A DNA stretch of 64,000 nucleotides from Apus apus. Lineage: Eukaryota > Chordata > Aves > Apodiformes > Apodidae. Each line of letters opens with the position of its first letter. The first letter of the stretch is position 1. Made by a program: the position numbers and the translations under genes. The stretch spans positions 677,990 to 741,989 of the forward strand of contig NC_067286.1 of NCBI RefSeq assembly GCF_020740795.1. The letters are read 5' to 3'. The notes beneath the pieces were generated by a model, which saw only the letters and a program-made list of their open reading frames with translations, did no database searches and had not been told where the DNA came from. This document shows, one piece after another, positions 45,663 through 56,072 of the stretch.

Positions 45663-47636
45663 CTGAGGAGGAAGCAGCACACACATTTTACTGACACCAA
45701 AGCGCTGGGGAGCAACCTGAGTGCAAAAGCAGCTCCAGCTAAAGCATCTGAAACTATTCAGCAAGGTCTTGCTTGCTGAACTAAGCTCAGCCTGGCCTGA
45801 CTGGGATGTCTTTTGCCTTTGTTCCTTGAGGAAAATGGCAATTTGTCCATGACCAAAGTCTAGGAAGTCTTACACAATAGCAATTTAATTAATTAGCTCT
45901 TAATATTTTTACAAATTTTAGAACTGTGACTTAATGACAGTCTATAGACAGCAGTGAAGCTGCTTGTGCCTGCACACTTACTAGCTCCCAGAAAGACAAC
46001 CTGACATCACTGGGCTGCAACACTTTCCAAGCTCACCCAAGTGTTCTGAATCCCAACATGAAGCCAAGGCTGGGGGATCAGCTCTGCCACTGGTGGTTCC
46101 CACCACTTGACACAGCCTCCAAAAGCCCTTGAGAAGTCCCTTTCCAGTACTGACATCCATCTTTACCCTGGAACTGCTTCAGTCTAACATGAAAGTTACC
46201 AGATGTTAATGTCACTCTCACCCCCTGCCTTGTGTCAAGTTCAATTGTACATGATTCAACTTGAAATGACAGATGAGAATTGGCTGCTCCACCAGAAACT
46301 TTGCTTTCAGCCCTCTAGTTAGAAGGGCAGCAACCCACACGGTTCCCTTAACATTGGTGTGTTGAGAACAGAAGATGAGTACTGCAGGTTTCTGTCTAGT
46401 TCACTTGGAGACTAGAGCAGAACTGGGAAGAGCAAAATAACCTCCAGAACCTCACCCAGCACCATTACCAGGTGCTCGTTACCTGATTGAGTCAAACAAA
46501 GCCACAGCCTCACCTGAAGTGCCTCCTTTTCTTTTGCAGCTGTTTGATTAAATAGCCTGGATTCTTCTATGAGCTTCTCAGTTAACAGCTGAAGAGCCAA
46601 AAGGAAAATGGTTTAACACAATTCCAATAAATGCAAGTCTCAGCAGCTGTTTCCACATCAGTAGGAAAGGGCAGGAGCCCATTTAAAACCCATTTGATTC
46701 CTATTGCCATTTCAAAATTTCCTTACCCTTGTCTGCTTCTGGCATTCTTGTGTCTTTTCTTCCTCCTCCAGAATGTTGCTGCCTGTAACTAATTCATGAG
46801 ATGCATTAGAGAACCTCTAATATACAGGTAACTTTTCTTGTAAGTGTTGAGAAATACTAGTTGTTTAGCTTAAATCAATAAGTTTTAAGTAGAATGAATT
46901 GCTCAGTCAGTAATTTAGCAAGAGCAGCTGGATTTGCTGAAGCTGTGTGTGTGACTCCTTGAACAGTGTGTGAGTGCTCAGGCAGGGGCTTTTTCTAAGT
47001 AACTTTCTACAGAAAAAAAGACTATGTTAATTTAACAGTTTATCCAGAACAAAGGCTACTACAGGGAGCAGCTTTTTCTCTTAAACTAGAAAAAACCCAC
47101 AACAACCCTGGAGTTACAACAGTAGCTTGGCAAGGAAGCAGAGTCCAAATGTCTTATGTACAGTCACATCAGGGAAGCGTCTGAAGAATGAGTACCAGAA
47201 TGGCATGAGATAGTATAGTCCTTACCAGGATCAATGTTTCTGCTCTCTAAAATCACCATGCAAGTCTCCTGGAACTTCCTGAGCTTCTCAACTTCTTGCA
47301 CCAGGCTTTCGTTCTCCTCCTTTAACTCCTTTATAGTGCCCTGTCATTAACACAGGTTGACAGTGAATTATGTTTCCAAGGAGATTGTCTCCTCTTCAGT
47401 CAGTAGTTCTGGGTGATGCTAATGGCTTAAGAGGTGCTCCACTAGCACCAGGAATCAGTTCTTGCCCTTCTGTCTCTTATCACCCCAGCGAATTAGACCC
47501 TTGCAGACCCTTACTCCTCCATCTTGACAGGATTAACACATTTATCACATTCATACATCACAGCAATTAGTAGAAGAATTTGATCCTGGAGATAAATTCA
47601 GGCAGTCCTAGCATATCTTCTCTTGTGCTCCCTCTC

Positions 47637-47669
<33 letters not shown>

Positions 47670-50631
47670 TCTAGAGTTTGATGCTTGAAGAGCACATAAA
47701 CATTAGGAAGAAAAGGGCATCTTGGACTCTTTCAGCCACAGCATTGTTCCCCACACAGTTCAGATATCACCAGGCAATCAGATAAGCTCATCAACCTCCC
47801 AAGTTGAAGGCAATTCTCCAAGAGAATCAATAAACATGTAGATTAGGATGATCCAGCTGATCCTGTCAGAAGCTTTCAGAACATTTCATAGTAGGTCTCA
47901 AAGGCTCTTAAAGAAATCAAGCTGTGAGATAAGAGGAATGATCATCTCACAGATTAGCAGCTGGTTGAGAACTGGGAAATAAAGGGAGCTTTTACAGCAG
48001 AAGGCTACCAGTACTGATGTCAGTTATTAACAGAAATAAATACAATTGGGGGAGGGGGGTAGAGTTACACAAAAGAGATCACAAGGGACACCCAGAATAA
48101 AAACAAGACCTAGATAACAGTGAAACAGAAATAATTGGACAAAATCAGATTCCAATTAGATAAAAACACTCCCCAAGTAGTCACAGCCTGACCTTGAGAC
48201 AGGCCTGCAAGACACCTGCAGGACAGATGGAAGAGAAGGAAAGGAGCCCTACCCACAGCTTGTCTTGGTTACAGCCTTGAGCACTGGGGAAAAACACACT
48301 GAGTAACTGAAATTGCCATATTAATATATTAATGAGCCATTGGCATCCTAAAATTCACACCCACAGGCTAGAGGGACCCCTGCTAACAAGTCCCCTGCCC
48401 CTGGAGCAGATAGTGACCTTTTTGAGCATTGCCACTTCAAATGGAAGCAAGGGATTAGCGACCAACCATGTGCCAGTGATAGAATAATGTTAGAAATAAA
48501 GTTCTCTCTCACATTTCTGGGTATAAAAGTAGCACTTGCATTTTGGGAAGCTGAGCTGGGTGTGCAGAATAGCTCCCTGCTCTGCACAGAGCTGGATATT
48601 GAAGCAAGTATCTCCACTCAGTGTGGATTGGCTTCTTGCACACCTGGTGACAGACCCTGCTTTGGGGACAACAGTACAGCCTCTTGCACATGACAGAAGT
48701 TGTGCTAAATGTATCCTAGAGTGACCTGTAAGAGGTGGTGAATAACTAGATGCCAATTCTGAATCATGATTCGATTCAAGAAAGTGAAATCTCCCTGAAA
48801 CAGAATCCACTGAACAGCCCCAGCTTGTCAGAGGACAAAACCCAGCCCACAGAAACTCTACTGACTTCTGATCTGACTCTGCTGACCTTTGATCTGACCC
48901 TGTAGGGATCAGAATATAAGAAATATTCAATTATTTATTAAATATTCCCTCCTTTTCCTTACCTGTGCTCCTGTTAGTCTGGAGTGTAGCTGCTGTTTGG
49001 CTGTTTCTAACAGTTGATTCTTGGCCTTCAGCTCTGCTTCTAGTTTGTATCTGTTGAGAGGTCTGTGGAGTCAAAGATTTAGGGACAAAAATATCAGTAT
49101 TACACACCTTCTCTTTCACTGCCATGAACCTGTCCTTTTCTGAAGTGTTTGCTCTTCTTTCTGACCAAGGCCTTTAATCAGCAAACTTGGTAAGAAAGCT
49201 GTGCATGGGTGAGAGCTCATCATAACCCTCCAGGAGGGAATATTACTAATAGAAATGTGAGAAAACATACCCTCTTGTAGCTGTCTTCTTTGAAAGCGGT
49301 TCCACTTTCTTGGCAGATTTAGGCAACCTTAAAAGATGGGTAAAATACAATTACCAGAAGATCACTGCATTCTTGTAGATTACCAAGTTTGTTAGCCTGA
49401 TGAAATCTGCAGAATGCTGAGCCATCCTCAGGACATTTGCCAAGAAATAGATCCATCAATATTTTACTTCCATTTACCCCTGGTTCGTAGCTTTGAAGAC
49501 ACCATCTGCTGGAATCTGTGAGCTAAAGTTAAAATTGGGATCTTTGTTGAACTCTAGATCTGCTGTTTTGCTGACACATTGCTTCTTTGAAGGTAAAGCC
49601 ATTTGTGTTTCTGCAAGAAAAAGAGAACAATGAAAACACTACAGTCTCCGAGAGATGACCATAATATGCAGAACTACGGGATCTCTTAGGCCTTCATTTT
49701 GAGGTGAATCACTGCTGTACCTGGCTAGAATGGAGTCTTTAAGGTAGTGACAACAAAGGGCAGTTCTGAAACTTCACCCAGGATTAAGGGTCCAGAACAA
49801 GCCACAGATAACTCAGATGGTGAACAGCATTAAAACAAAGTTACCAGCACTAGGGAAAGTTTGACAGTGATAATAAAGGTGGTCTCAGCATCAAGGAGAC
49901 AGCATGCCACAGGGCTCCAAGCAAAGCTATTCAGCACTGGAAGCAAAACAAACACAGCCCACTAGAAACTCTCACTTAGGAGAGCTCCTTATTTCAATTC
50001 ACTGTGAGTAGATACACTTCTAAAGTAACACAATAGAGAGCTAGCTTCCTACATAAAGTTTATCTGGCTTTAAACCACAGGTGTTTGAGTATATGAAGGG
50101 TTTATTTAGGAAGGCTTTCTCCCCCCTCTCAAGCTTTTGATACAGACCAGTGCCTACGTTTTTAACGTTAAGCCTGGGTGCCCCAGATTTCTAAGGTGCT
50201 GTAAGCAGTACCAAAAGACATACAGAATTAAGAACCCCTGAAGGAAGGCATCTTTAACCCTCAGCGTGCCGCTGCACAGCAGATACACAGGCACCAGGCC
50301 CAGCACGGGAGCAGGTCCCAAGGGGCCCAGCTACCCCGCTCACAACCGCGCGTTTAGCAAATAAAACGTTAACCGAAGTCGGACAGGACAGCTGAATCAA
50401 GCCTGTAACCAGCCACCGCAACGGCCGCCACAGGCCAGGCCAGGCCTGGCGCCCCCCAACAGCCGCCGCCCCCGCCTCACCCCACCGCCAGCCCCCGGGA
50501 GCCCGCTGCCCCCGCGGGGGGGGGGGGGCAGGAGGGCTGCCCGCTGTCCCGGCGGGGCCGCACGCACCTGCGGGCTGCACGGAGCGGTGCAGCGCGCTGT
50601 AGACGGGGATCCGGGAGGCGTCCCCGTCCAT
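45531..50631 (-). CDS. KNSTRN: KNSTRN, kinastrin / small kinetochore-associated protein, complete 8-exon gene (gene-level entry)
   Basis: Mitotic spindle and kinetochore protein that works with astrin (SPAG5) to stabilise kinetochore-microtubule attachment and track plus ends. CDS exons: 50631-50568, 49610-49478, 49327-49271, 49062-48963, 47340-47226, 46788-46727, 46588-46514, 45662-45531. They total 738 nt, 245 aa, shorter than the roughly 316-aa human protein mainly at the N-terminus. The N-terminal third is polar and basic; residues about 86-245 are rich in Leu, Glu, Lys and Gln with coiled-coil character (for example ELKEENESLVQEVEKLRKF). Two S-x-I-P tetrapeptides (SRIP at 6-9, SQIP at 52-55) resemble EB1-binding motifs. 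Identification rests on synteny between DISP2 and IVD, the coiled-coil pattern and consistent phases; sequence similarity alone is moderate. Its 3' end is about 0.4 kb from the IVD start codon. Confidence 0.9.
46514..46588 (-). CDS. KNSTRN: KNSTRN coding exon 7 (residues 178-202)
   Basis: Seventy-five nt, phase 0 to 0, encoding LLTEKLIEESRLFNQTAAKE and KEALQ. Donor CAG|GTGAGG. Confidence 0.92.
46727..46788 (-). CDS. KNSTRN: KNSTRN coding exon 6 (residues 157-177)
   Basis: Sixty-two nt, encoding VTGSNILEEEEKTQECQKQT and R. Both borders are forced by phase; donor AGG|GTAAGG. Confidence 0.85.
47226..47340 (-). CDS. KNSTRN: KNSTRN coding exon 5 (residues 119-156 plus 1 nt)
   Basis: 115 nt, encoding GTIKELKEENESLVQEVEKL through RKFQETCMVILESRNIDP, the clearest heptad-like segment. 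Donor CTG|GTAAGG. Confidence 0.92.
47637..47660. repeat. (AT)12 microsatellite
   Basis: Twelve perfect at units in the KNSTRN intron between exons 4 and 5. Confidence 0.95.
48963..49062 (-). CDS. KNSTRN: KNSTRN coding exon 4 (residues 85-118)
   Basis: One hundred nt, encoding PLNRYKLEAELKAKNQLLET through AKQQLHSRLTGAQ, the start of the coiled-coil region. Donor CAG|GTAAGG. Confidence 0.9.
49271..49327 (-). CDS. KNSTRN: KNSTRN coding exon 3 (residues 66-84 plus 2 nt)
   Basis: Fifty-seven nt, encoding LPKSAKKVEPLSKKTATR, a basic Lys-rich segment that could contact microtubules (inference). Acceptor ttaag, donor AGG|GTATGT. Confidence 0.85.
49478..49610 (-). CDS. KNSTRN: KNSTRN coding exon 2 (residues 22-65 plus 2 nt)
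   Basis: 133 nt, encoding TQMALPSKKQCVSKTADLEF through DPNFNFSSQIPADGVFKATNQ. The donor is GGG|GTAAAT. Confidence 0.88.
50568..50631 (-). CDS. KNSTRN: KNSTRN coding exon 1 (residues 1-21 plus 1 nt)
   Basis: Sixty-four nt, encoding MDGDASRIPVYSALHRSVQP and A. ATG context gccATGg. The donor is CAG|GTGCGT. Lies in the CpG island. Confidence 0.9.
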
Positions 50632-50780
50632 GGCGGCCGCGCTCCCCTCAGCGCCGTTTGAAGCCCGCCCGCCCAACGGCCGCGCGGCCCCGCGCCTGCG
50701 CAGAGAGGGCCCCGCGCCTGCGCAGAGCGGGCCCCGCGCGCTTCCCGCCCGCAGCGCCGCCTCAGGGGCGGGGCGCGCGG

Positions 50781-50944
50781 CTGCCCTGACAGGGCTGCCC
50801 TGACGGGGCTTCTCCTCGCAGGTACCCCCGGGGGGATGGCGGGGCCCTGGGCTGCCCTGACAGGGCGTCCCCTCGCAGGTACCCCCGGGGGGATGGCGGG
50901 GCCCTGGGCTGCCCTGACAGGGCTTCCCCTCGCGGCTGCCCGCG
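50781..50944. repeat. 57-bp minisatellite upstream of KNSTRN
   Basis: Units start at 50,795, 50,852 and 50,909 (last one partial), with cores ctgccctgacagggc and tcgcaggtacccccgggg. Nearly identical copies at the outer edge of the KNSTRN CpG island. Confidence 0.95.
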
Positions 50945-51089
50945 GGGAAGGGCTTCCCTGCTTCCCACTGCCTCGCCCGGTGGTTTGGCCGGCCCTGGAG
51001 GCTTCGGGGGCCTTCAGGGAGGGCGGTGAGGCTGTGGAGTGATCCCTGCTGTCCCCTCACGGCACCCGGTTGCTTCTGAGGTGGTTGAA

Positions 51090-51217
51090 ACTTGCCTGGG
51101 GTTGTTCAGCCCAGAGGAGAGCAGGCTTAGGGGAGCCCTTAGACCACCTCCCGGGACCTGAGGGGGTGGGACTGGATGAGCTTTTCCCTCCAACCCAAAC
51201 CAGTCTGGGCCTCTACG
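51090..51217 (+). mobile_element. CR1 LINE fragment, internally deleted
   Basis: Joins a gttgttcagcccagagga block directly to the terminal gggactggatgagctttt and ctccaacccaaaccagtct blocks. Lies between DISP2 and KNSTRN. Confidence 0.75.
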
Positions 51218-52255
51218 AGGGGAAAGAAGGCACCTGTATAACGTGTTGCCTGGTTTTATTAGGTGTTTTTGCAGTGTTTTCCAACACAAGTTTTCCAAAT
51301 GGGTGAGAAGTCCCTCCAAACTGTGATGGAAGCAGCTCTGGTTTGTAGGAGGACTTCCGTCAGGGTTGTCTCACAGCCTCGGGCAGCTCTGGTGGCCAAG
51401 ACACCCACCTGAACAGCCAGTATGAGAATTGCACTAGGAAAATTTAAAACAAAAACATGTTGTGTATTTCAAGTGTTATTCTTAACTTTAAAACAGCCCA
51501 TTTCCTTATTGGCATGAGGCACCTGCGGCCTGTCTCCCACAGAGCAGGGAAAACTTGTGGGTGTCAGAAGGAGTGAATATTTTTAAAATATATACTTTCC
51601 TTTTGCTATTTATATTAAAAAATAATGTTAAACTCTTAAAACGTTAAGAAAATGAACCACAGTGTTCTTGGTGAAAATGAAGCATCACCCTGATTTAGGA
51701 AAGTTTGTCATAAGCATTTATTTTACGTCAACTCGTATAGAGAATGTTTTCTCCTTTTTTAACAGATAAAGGCAAGAAAGTGTTTGTGTTCCTGCTTGTC
51801 TCTGGTAGAGAAGAAAACATTCACCAGATACCCACATTTTTTAAATCTACATGTTTGTGGGGAATGCCTCGAGTGGAAACAAGCTATGAAGGTAACACAC
51901 AAAGCCCCCGAGTCACTGTGGGGATGAGGACACTTTTCTCAAAGGGAATATCTCGCACTGAAAATCTTTGGCAGTACTAGAATTTCTTCTGGTAAACCAA
52001 ACTGAAATTGTTACTAGAAACAGATTTGGGCTGGATTCTGCAGCCTCCTCCAGGATCAGTAAGAGACTGTATCAACTCAAAAGTCTCAATGAGATTTTTT
52101 AATAATATCTGAACTGTTTTGATGAGATCTGTGAACCTGGACTTCACAAAAAGCAGCTTCTGATTCAGTAAAAAATGAAAGACAGTTTTTAAATAAACAA
52201 CACACTCTTCACCTGATAACTAGATTTTCAATAGTGATGGGTTTGGGGGTTGTAA

Positions 52256-52261
52256 TTTATT
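52256..52261 (-). other. DISP2: Candidate DISP2 poly(A) signal AATAAA
   Basis: About 390 nt after the stop. Further minus-strand AATAAA hexamers at 51,717-51,722 and 51,255-51,260 could give longer 3' UTRs. The 51.4-52.6 kb stretch is AT-rich and 3'-UTR-like. Confidence 0.4.
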
Positions 52262-52652
52262 TTTTTTTCACACGAGTTCTGTTTCTCTGTTGTTAAATAT
52301 CTGGGGAGATTCACATTCTTTCTCTCCTATGTGAGCTGGACAAGGGAACAAAATCTAATTGCCTTGTAAGAAATGACAAAAAGGTTTACTCCATAGTTTT
52401 TGCAGTACAGCTGTGACTGTGGCACCAGACACTGGAAGGTCAAAGGGCTTGTACCCAACAGGATTGATCTCACATCCTCCCCTGGTATCAGATTTGCTGG
52501 TTCACTGAAAACACAGGTATTTGCACAGCTGAGACACTAAGAAATAGTCTCAGCTCGAGGAGAGGCAGGAGGAAAAAAAATAGTATTTACAGTTCCAAGG
52601 CGACTGCAACTTCCCTTTACCCTAGCAGCACAGCTTCGTTTTCTGCAAGATT

Positions 52653-55600
52653 TCAGCTGTTGTAACCAGAACTTTGTGCACTAGATCGTTTGATCCAAAC
52701 ATCAGGCATGTCTGGTTGGCTGTTGGGTAACACGACCGGACCTTCGCTCCCTAATCCAAACTGATTTTTCCATGAAGAGCTGTTCTGCTGTGACGCTGCT
52801 GGGGAGATATCAAAGACAGTCTCCCGCAGGTCGAGCCGCAGGGTATCTCTCTTCCCATTCAAGAAACCTCTCTCTGTTTGACTATAGGAATCCGACAGCT
52901 CTAAGACATCGGGACAAGAACTGGCTGATTCAGCAAGCTTTAGACCTTGCTCAAAGTCGCTGATGGACGTCTCACCGGAGATGTTGAGCATGTCAAAAGA
53001 GCTGCCGAGAGAACAAAGGCATCTGTGAATTTTGTAGATGTCAGCAGCAGGGAGATGGCTGTTGTCTGAGGTATAATCTGACTGCTGCTGGGCAGTGTCA
53101 CTGGAGCACTGTGATTTATTGAGCTGCCCTTCTTCCTTCATGCCAGCTGGCTGCATATGGTCCAGTCCAGACCCATCCCAAGCTTTCAGACCATACTTCC
53201 GACATTGACAATCTTGGCAGAGCCTCTCCCTGTGAATTTCTGCCCCTGAGCTGCTGTGCTTGTACGGGGAGGAAGTTTGCAAGGCAGGACACTGGCACAG
53301 GCCAACCTGCTGGTCTCCAAGGGTCTCCTGCAGGTTCTGTCTCTCTCTTTCAAGGGAAGGGTGCATTCCTGTCCTGGGGCATCTGTTGTCTTCAACTTGA
53401 GTGTCTTCAGAGAGCACTGATGGCCGGTTGGACAGCTTGCTTGTAGAAGTGCTGTTGTCAAAACTGTCGCTGAGTTTTCTGGACAAGGGCTGGAGCTCGT
53501 ACTGCTCGTTCACAGTGTTGGACTCCTGGACCTTCCGCAACCGGTTTTGCTTCTCGCTTCCCCCACAGGCAAAGCTGCCGTTCAGCCCAGAGTCATCAGC
53601 ATAGTCCTTCATGGTGTGGGCACAGGGCCAGAGGATCTGCCCACAGTTCTTCTCTGGGCCGAAGAAGCAGCACAGCGACTGGAAGAAGAAGCTGGCAAAC
53701 CCACAGCTGATACACTTGATCATCACGATGAATATCCCCAACTTCCTATACGCCAGGACCGTCGCAGGCAGCATGATGACCCCGGCAGAGAAGAGAGCAG
53801 AAGCTGCCATGGCCGTGGCACAGCTCATTTGCTTCAGGGAAAAGGCCACTCGGCTCAGGCGGTCAGAATGGGGGCACAGATGGTAGGAGATGCAGTAGTT
53901 GACAGTGAAGTCAACAGAGAGACCTACTGCAGCTGAAATGAACAGAGACTCCACTGCATTCAGCTGCCACTCCAAAAGGACCAGAAGGCCAATGGTTACC
54001 AGGACAGTGCCTGAAATGGCTGTAACAGAGAAGACACTAAGGAGGACATTCCAGGTAGTGAGCAGCAGCACCACAAAGGAAATGGCTATGGAGAGCCCCA
54101 TGACCACCATCATTTCTGTGCTGAGACTGTGCTGGAGGTTGTATAGCTCTAGTTTACTGGTAAACCATCCATTCTGAAGCCCCACAGGGGCAGTTTTCAT
54201 CTCCTCCGTTACCCAGAGGTTGATTTCATCGTAGAATTGTTTGGCTTTGCTGTAGTTGAAGCTGTAGTGATAAATAGTTTGGAACTGCAGCACTAAGGCA
54301 GCAAGCTTTCCCTCCCCGTCAAACCTGAGGCCCAGATCGTACATTTCTGCCCCTTCCCTGCTCTGCTCCAGGAGCATCATTTTGATGCAGTGTAGAAAGA
54401 CCTCGCTTCCATAAGGGAAAGAGAACTGGTTACAGCAAAGGTTGAAGCTGTGGTCTCGCTGGGAGCACTGGCGACTGTCCATCCACCTGAGGAACTCCTC
54501 CATGAAGCACACAGTAGCTTTCTTCTCTGCATCAGGGTAGTAGAAAGTTTTGTTCTTCACTTTTTGGCAGAATTCCAGGAGCCACTTCTGGGCATCAGGG
54601 GTTTGGATTGTGAAGGTGACATCTGTCACTAGAGTGCCGTTGCTTTTTGGATTGAAGTGGTCCCCATTATCCACGGGCAGGATGCCCCAGACTATTGTGA
54701 CAGGCATACGCTGCCCTTCTCCACGCTCCAGCCTCTCAAACATGAACTGGTGGCAGTACTCAGAGTCGTACCTCTCGAAGGGGTGGCTCAGCCTGAACAC
54801 CTGCACAGACGACGTCTCCAGAGTGGGGAGTTTGAGTTTAGGGTTGGAGCAGGAAATGTAGGCACCTCCTATCGCTAGGGCAGCAAACCAGCAGATCCAG
54901 ATGTACCGAAACTTGATGACACCACAAGGCAGAAGCTTTTCAAATAGCAGCTTGGAGGTTTCAGACAGCGTGTTCTGGAGACCCCTGAGAAGGTAGTGGA
55001 GGGAGAGAGCGACTCTCTTATGGCTGCTGTTGTTCCAGTAGTCTTCTGGCTTGTAAAGGCAGGCTGCTGCGACGTAGCGCTCGTACAGCACAGCCGAAGA
55101 GGGAAGCCAAGTCACCATGAAGAGCAGGCTGACCAGCACGGAGGTGCCCATGTAGACAGCAAAGCAGCGGATGGCGATGATATTGCTGATGTAGCTGGCA
55201 TAGAAGGCAGCACCCGTCGTGAAGCAAGATGCCAGCATGAGATATGCAAAATGGTGCATGGTTTGACTCACCCACTGAGAAAGCCCAGCAGAAGGGTTCT
55301 GGTGCTTGCTGAGGTTCCAGAGGTCGAAGAAGACAAAGGTGTAGTTGGCACAGATGCTGCTGAGAATGATGACTGCAGTCAGGTTTACAAAAGGGAAGTA
55401 GGTGAATCTGAAGGCCACCTTGTACAAGAAGTAGGAGATCATTAAAGAACTGACAACGGCGAGCAGGACCATCAAGGTAATAAAGACTGACCGTAAATAA
55501 AAAGAAATGCTTAGAAAAATAGCTAATATTGCCAGGACTGGGTACTTAGTATCCAGTAAAAGATAGTGTTGGAATAGTTTCTGTTTAAGGCCCAGGTCCA

Positions 55601-56072
55601 TGCCAGTGATAGATGTATAGTTGTCAAACAGATCCCAGGTTTCAAGGTTGTCTAGATAGATCCCCATCATAGATGCCCCTTTCCTTGTAGGCAAAAACAG
55701 CAGGCTGTATTTGAGAGACGGCACTTGGTACTCCATGGTCTGGGGGCTGAGAAAGTCTCTGTCAACCAGGAAGTGAAGAAGCTGGTAAATGGCATTGAAG
55801 CGGGTACATTTTTCTGGGACTTTGGCACACTGGGAGTGTTTCTGTCTCACAGTCTCTGGACCTATGCAGGAGGGAGTGAGGATACCTTTGTGGTAGTCAG
55901 GGGCGCAGGCACGAAGGAGGGCCAGGGTATGGGAAATGTCTCCTTGGGTTATCTCCAAACATGAAGACCTGTTGTACAGGACAGCAATGTAGTTCCCCAG
56001 AGACCAGCTCGGGCAGCATTCATTGGCTTCAGTGCGTTGGCAGAGGTCTTGAAAGTGAACATGTGAGCGTAT
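52653..56072 (-). CDS. DISP2: DISP2 large last coding exon (TM2-TM12 and tail)
   Basis: 3,420 nt, 1,139 aa plus stop. Begins IRSHVHFQDLCQRTEANECC after acceptor ttccag. Local residues about 177-330 form the sterol-sensing domain (TM2-TM6), about 380-397 TM7, then the second lumenal domain to about 645, then TM8-TM12 to about 800. The cytoplasmic tail contains a RPSVLSED block and a GKRDTLRLDLRETVFD block shared with human DISP2. The protein ends SSGYNS. No frame break is seen. Confidence 0.98.
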   Translation of the reverse strand: MRSHVHFQDLCQRTEANECCPSWSLGNYIAVLYNRSSCLEITQGDISHTLALLRACAPDYHKGILTPSCIGPETVRQKHSQCAKVPEKCTRFNAIYQLLHFLVDRDFLSPQTMEYQVPSLKYSLLFLPTRKGASMMGIYLDNLETWDLFDNYTSITGMDLGLKQKLFQHYLLLDTKYPVLAILAIFLSISFYLRSVFITLMVLLAVVSSLMISYFLYKVAFRFTYFPFVNLTAVIILSSICANYTFVFFDLWNLSKHQNPSAGLSQWVSQTMHHFAYLMLASCFTTGAAFYASYISNIIAIRCFAVYMGTSVLVSLLFMVTWLPSSAVLYERYVAAACLYKPEDYWNNSSHKRVALSLHYLLRGLQNTLSETSKLLFEKLLPCGVIKFRYIWICWFAALAIGGAYISCSNPKLKLPTLETSSVQVFRLSHPFERYDSEYCHQFMFERLERGEGQRMPVTIVWGILPVDNGDHFNPKSNGTLVTDVTFTIQTPDAQKWLLEFCQKVKNKTFYYPDAEKKATVCFMEEFLRWMDSRQCSQRDHSFNLCCNQFSFPYGSEVFLHCIKMMLLEQSREGAEMYDLGLRFDGEGKLAALVLQFQTIYHYSFNYSKAKQFYDEINLWVTEEMKTAPVGLQNGWFTSKLELYNLQHSLSTEMMVVMGLSIAISFVVLLLTTWNVLLSVFSVTAISGTVLVTIGLLVLLEWQLNAVESLFISAAVGLSVDFTVNYCISYHLCPHSDRLSRVAFSLKQMSCATAMAASALFSAGVIMLPATVLAYRKLGIFIVMIKCISCGFASFFFQSLCCFFGPEKNCGQILWPCAHTMKDYADDSGLNGSFACGGSEKQNRLRKVQESNTVNEQYELQPLSRKLSDSFDNSTSTSKLSNRPSVLSEDTQVEDNRCPRTGMHPSLERERQNLQETLGDQQVGLCQCPALQTSSPYKHSSSGAEIHRERLCQDCQCRKYGLKAWDGSGLDHMQPAGMKEEGQLNKSQCSSDTAQQQSDYTSDNSHLPAADIYKIHRCLCSLGSSFDMLNISGETSISDFEQGLKLAESASSCPDVLELSDSYSQTERGFLNGKRDTLRLDLRETVFDISPAASQQNSSSWKNQFGLGSEGPVVLPNSQPDMPDVWIKRSSAQSSGYNS

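Larger units (their letters stand above)
50410..50960 (-). promoter_or_regulatory. KNSTRN: KNSTRN CpG-island promoter with cell-cycle motifs
   Basis: CG-rich, TATA-less. Within 120 bp upstream of the ATG lie a CHR-like TTTGAA (50,657-50,662) abutting CCGTT (a reverse AACGG MYB core), another AACGG at 50,675-50,679, two tandem NRF1-like cgcgcctgcgcagag units (50,691-50,705 and 50,713-50,727) and an E2F-like TTCCCGCC (50,742-50,749). This fits a gene induced in G2/M, but binding is inferred. Confidence 0.65.
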
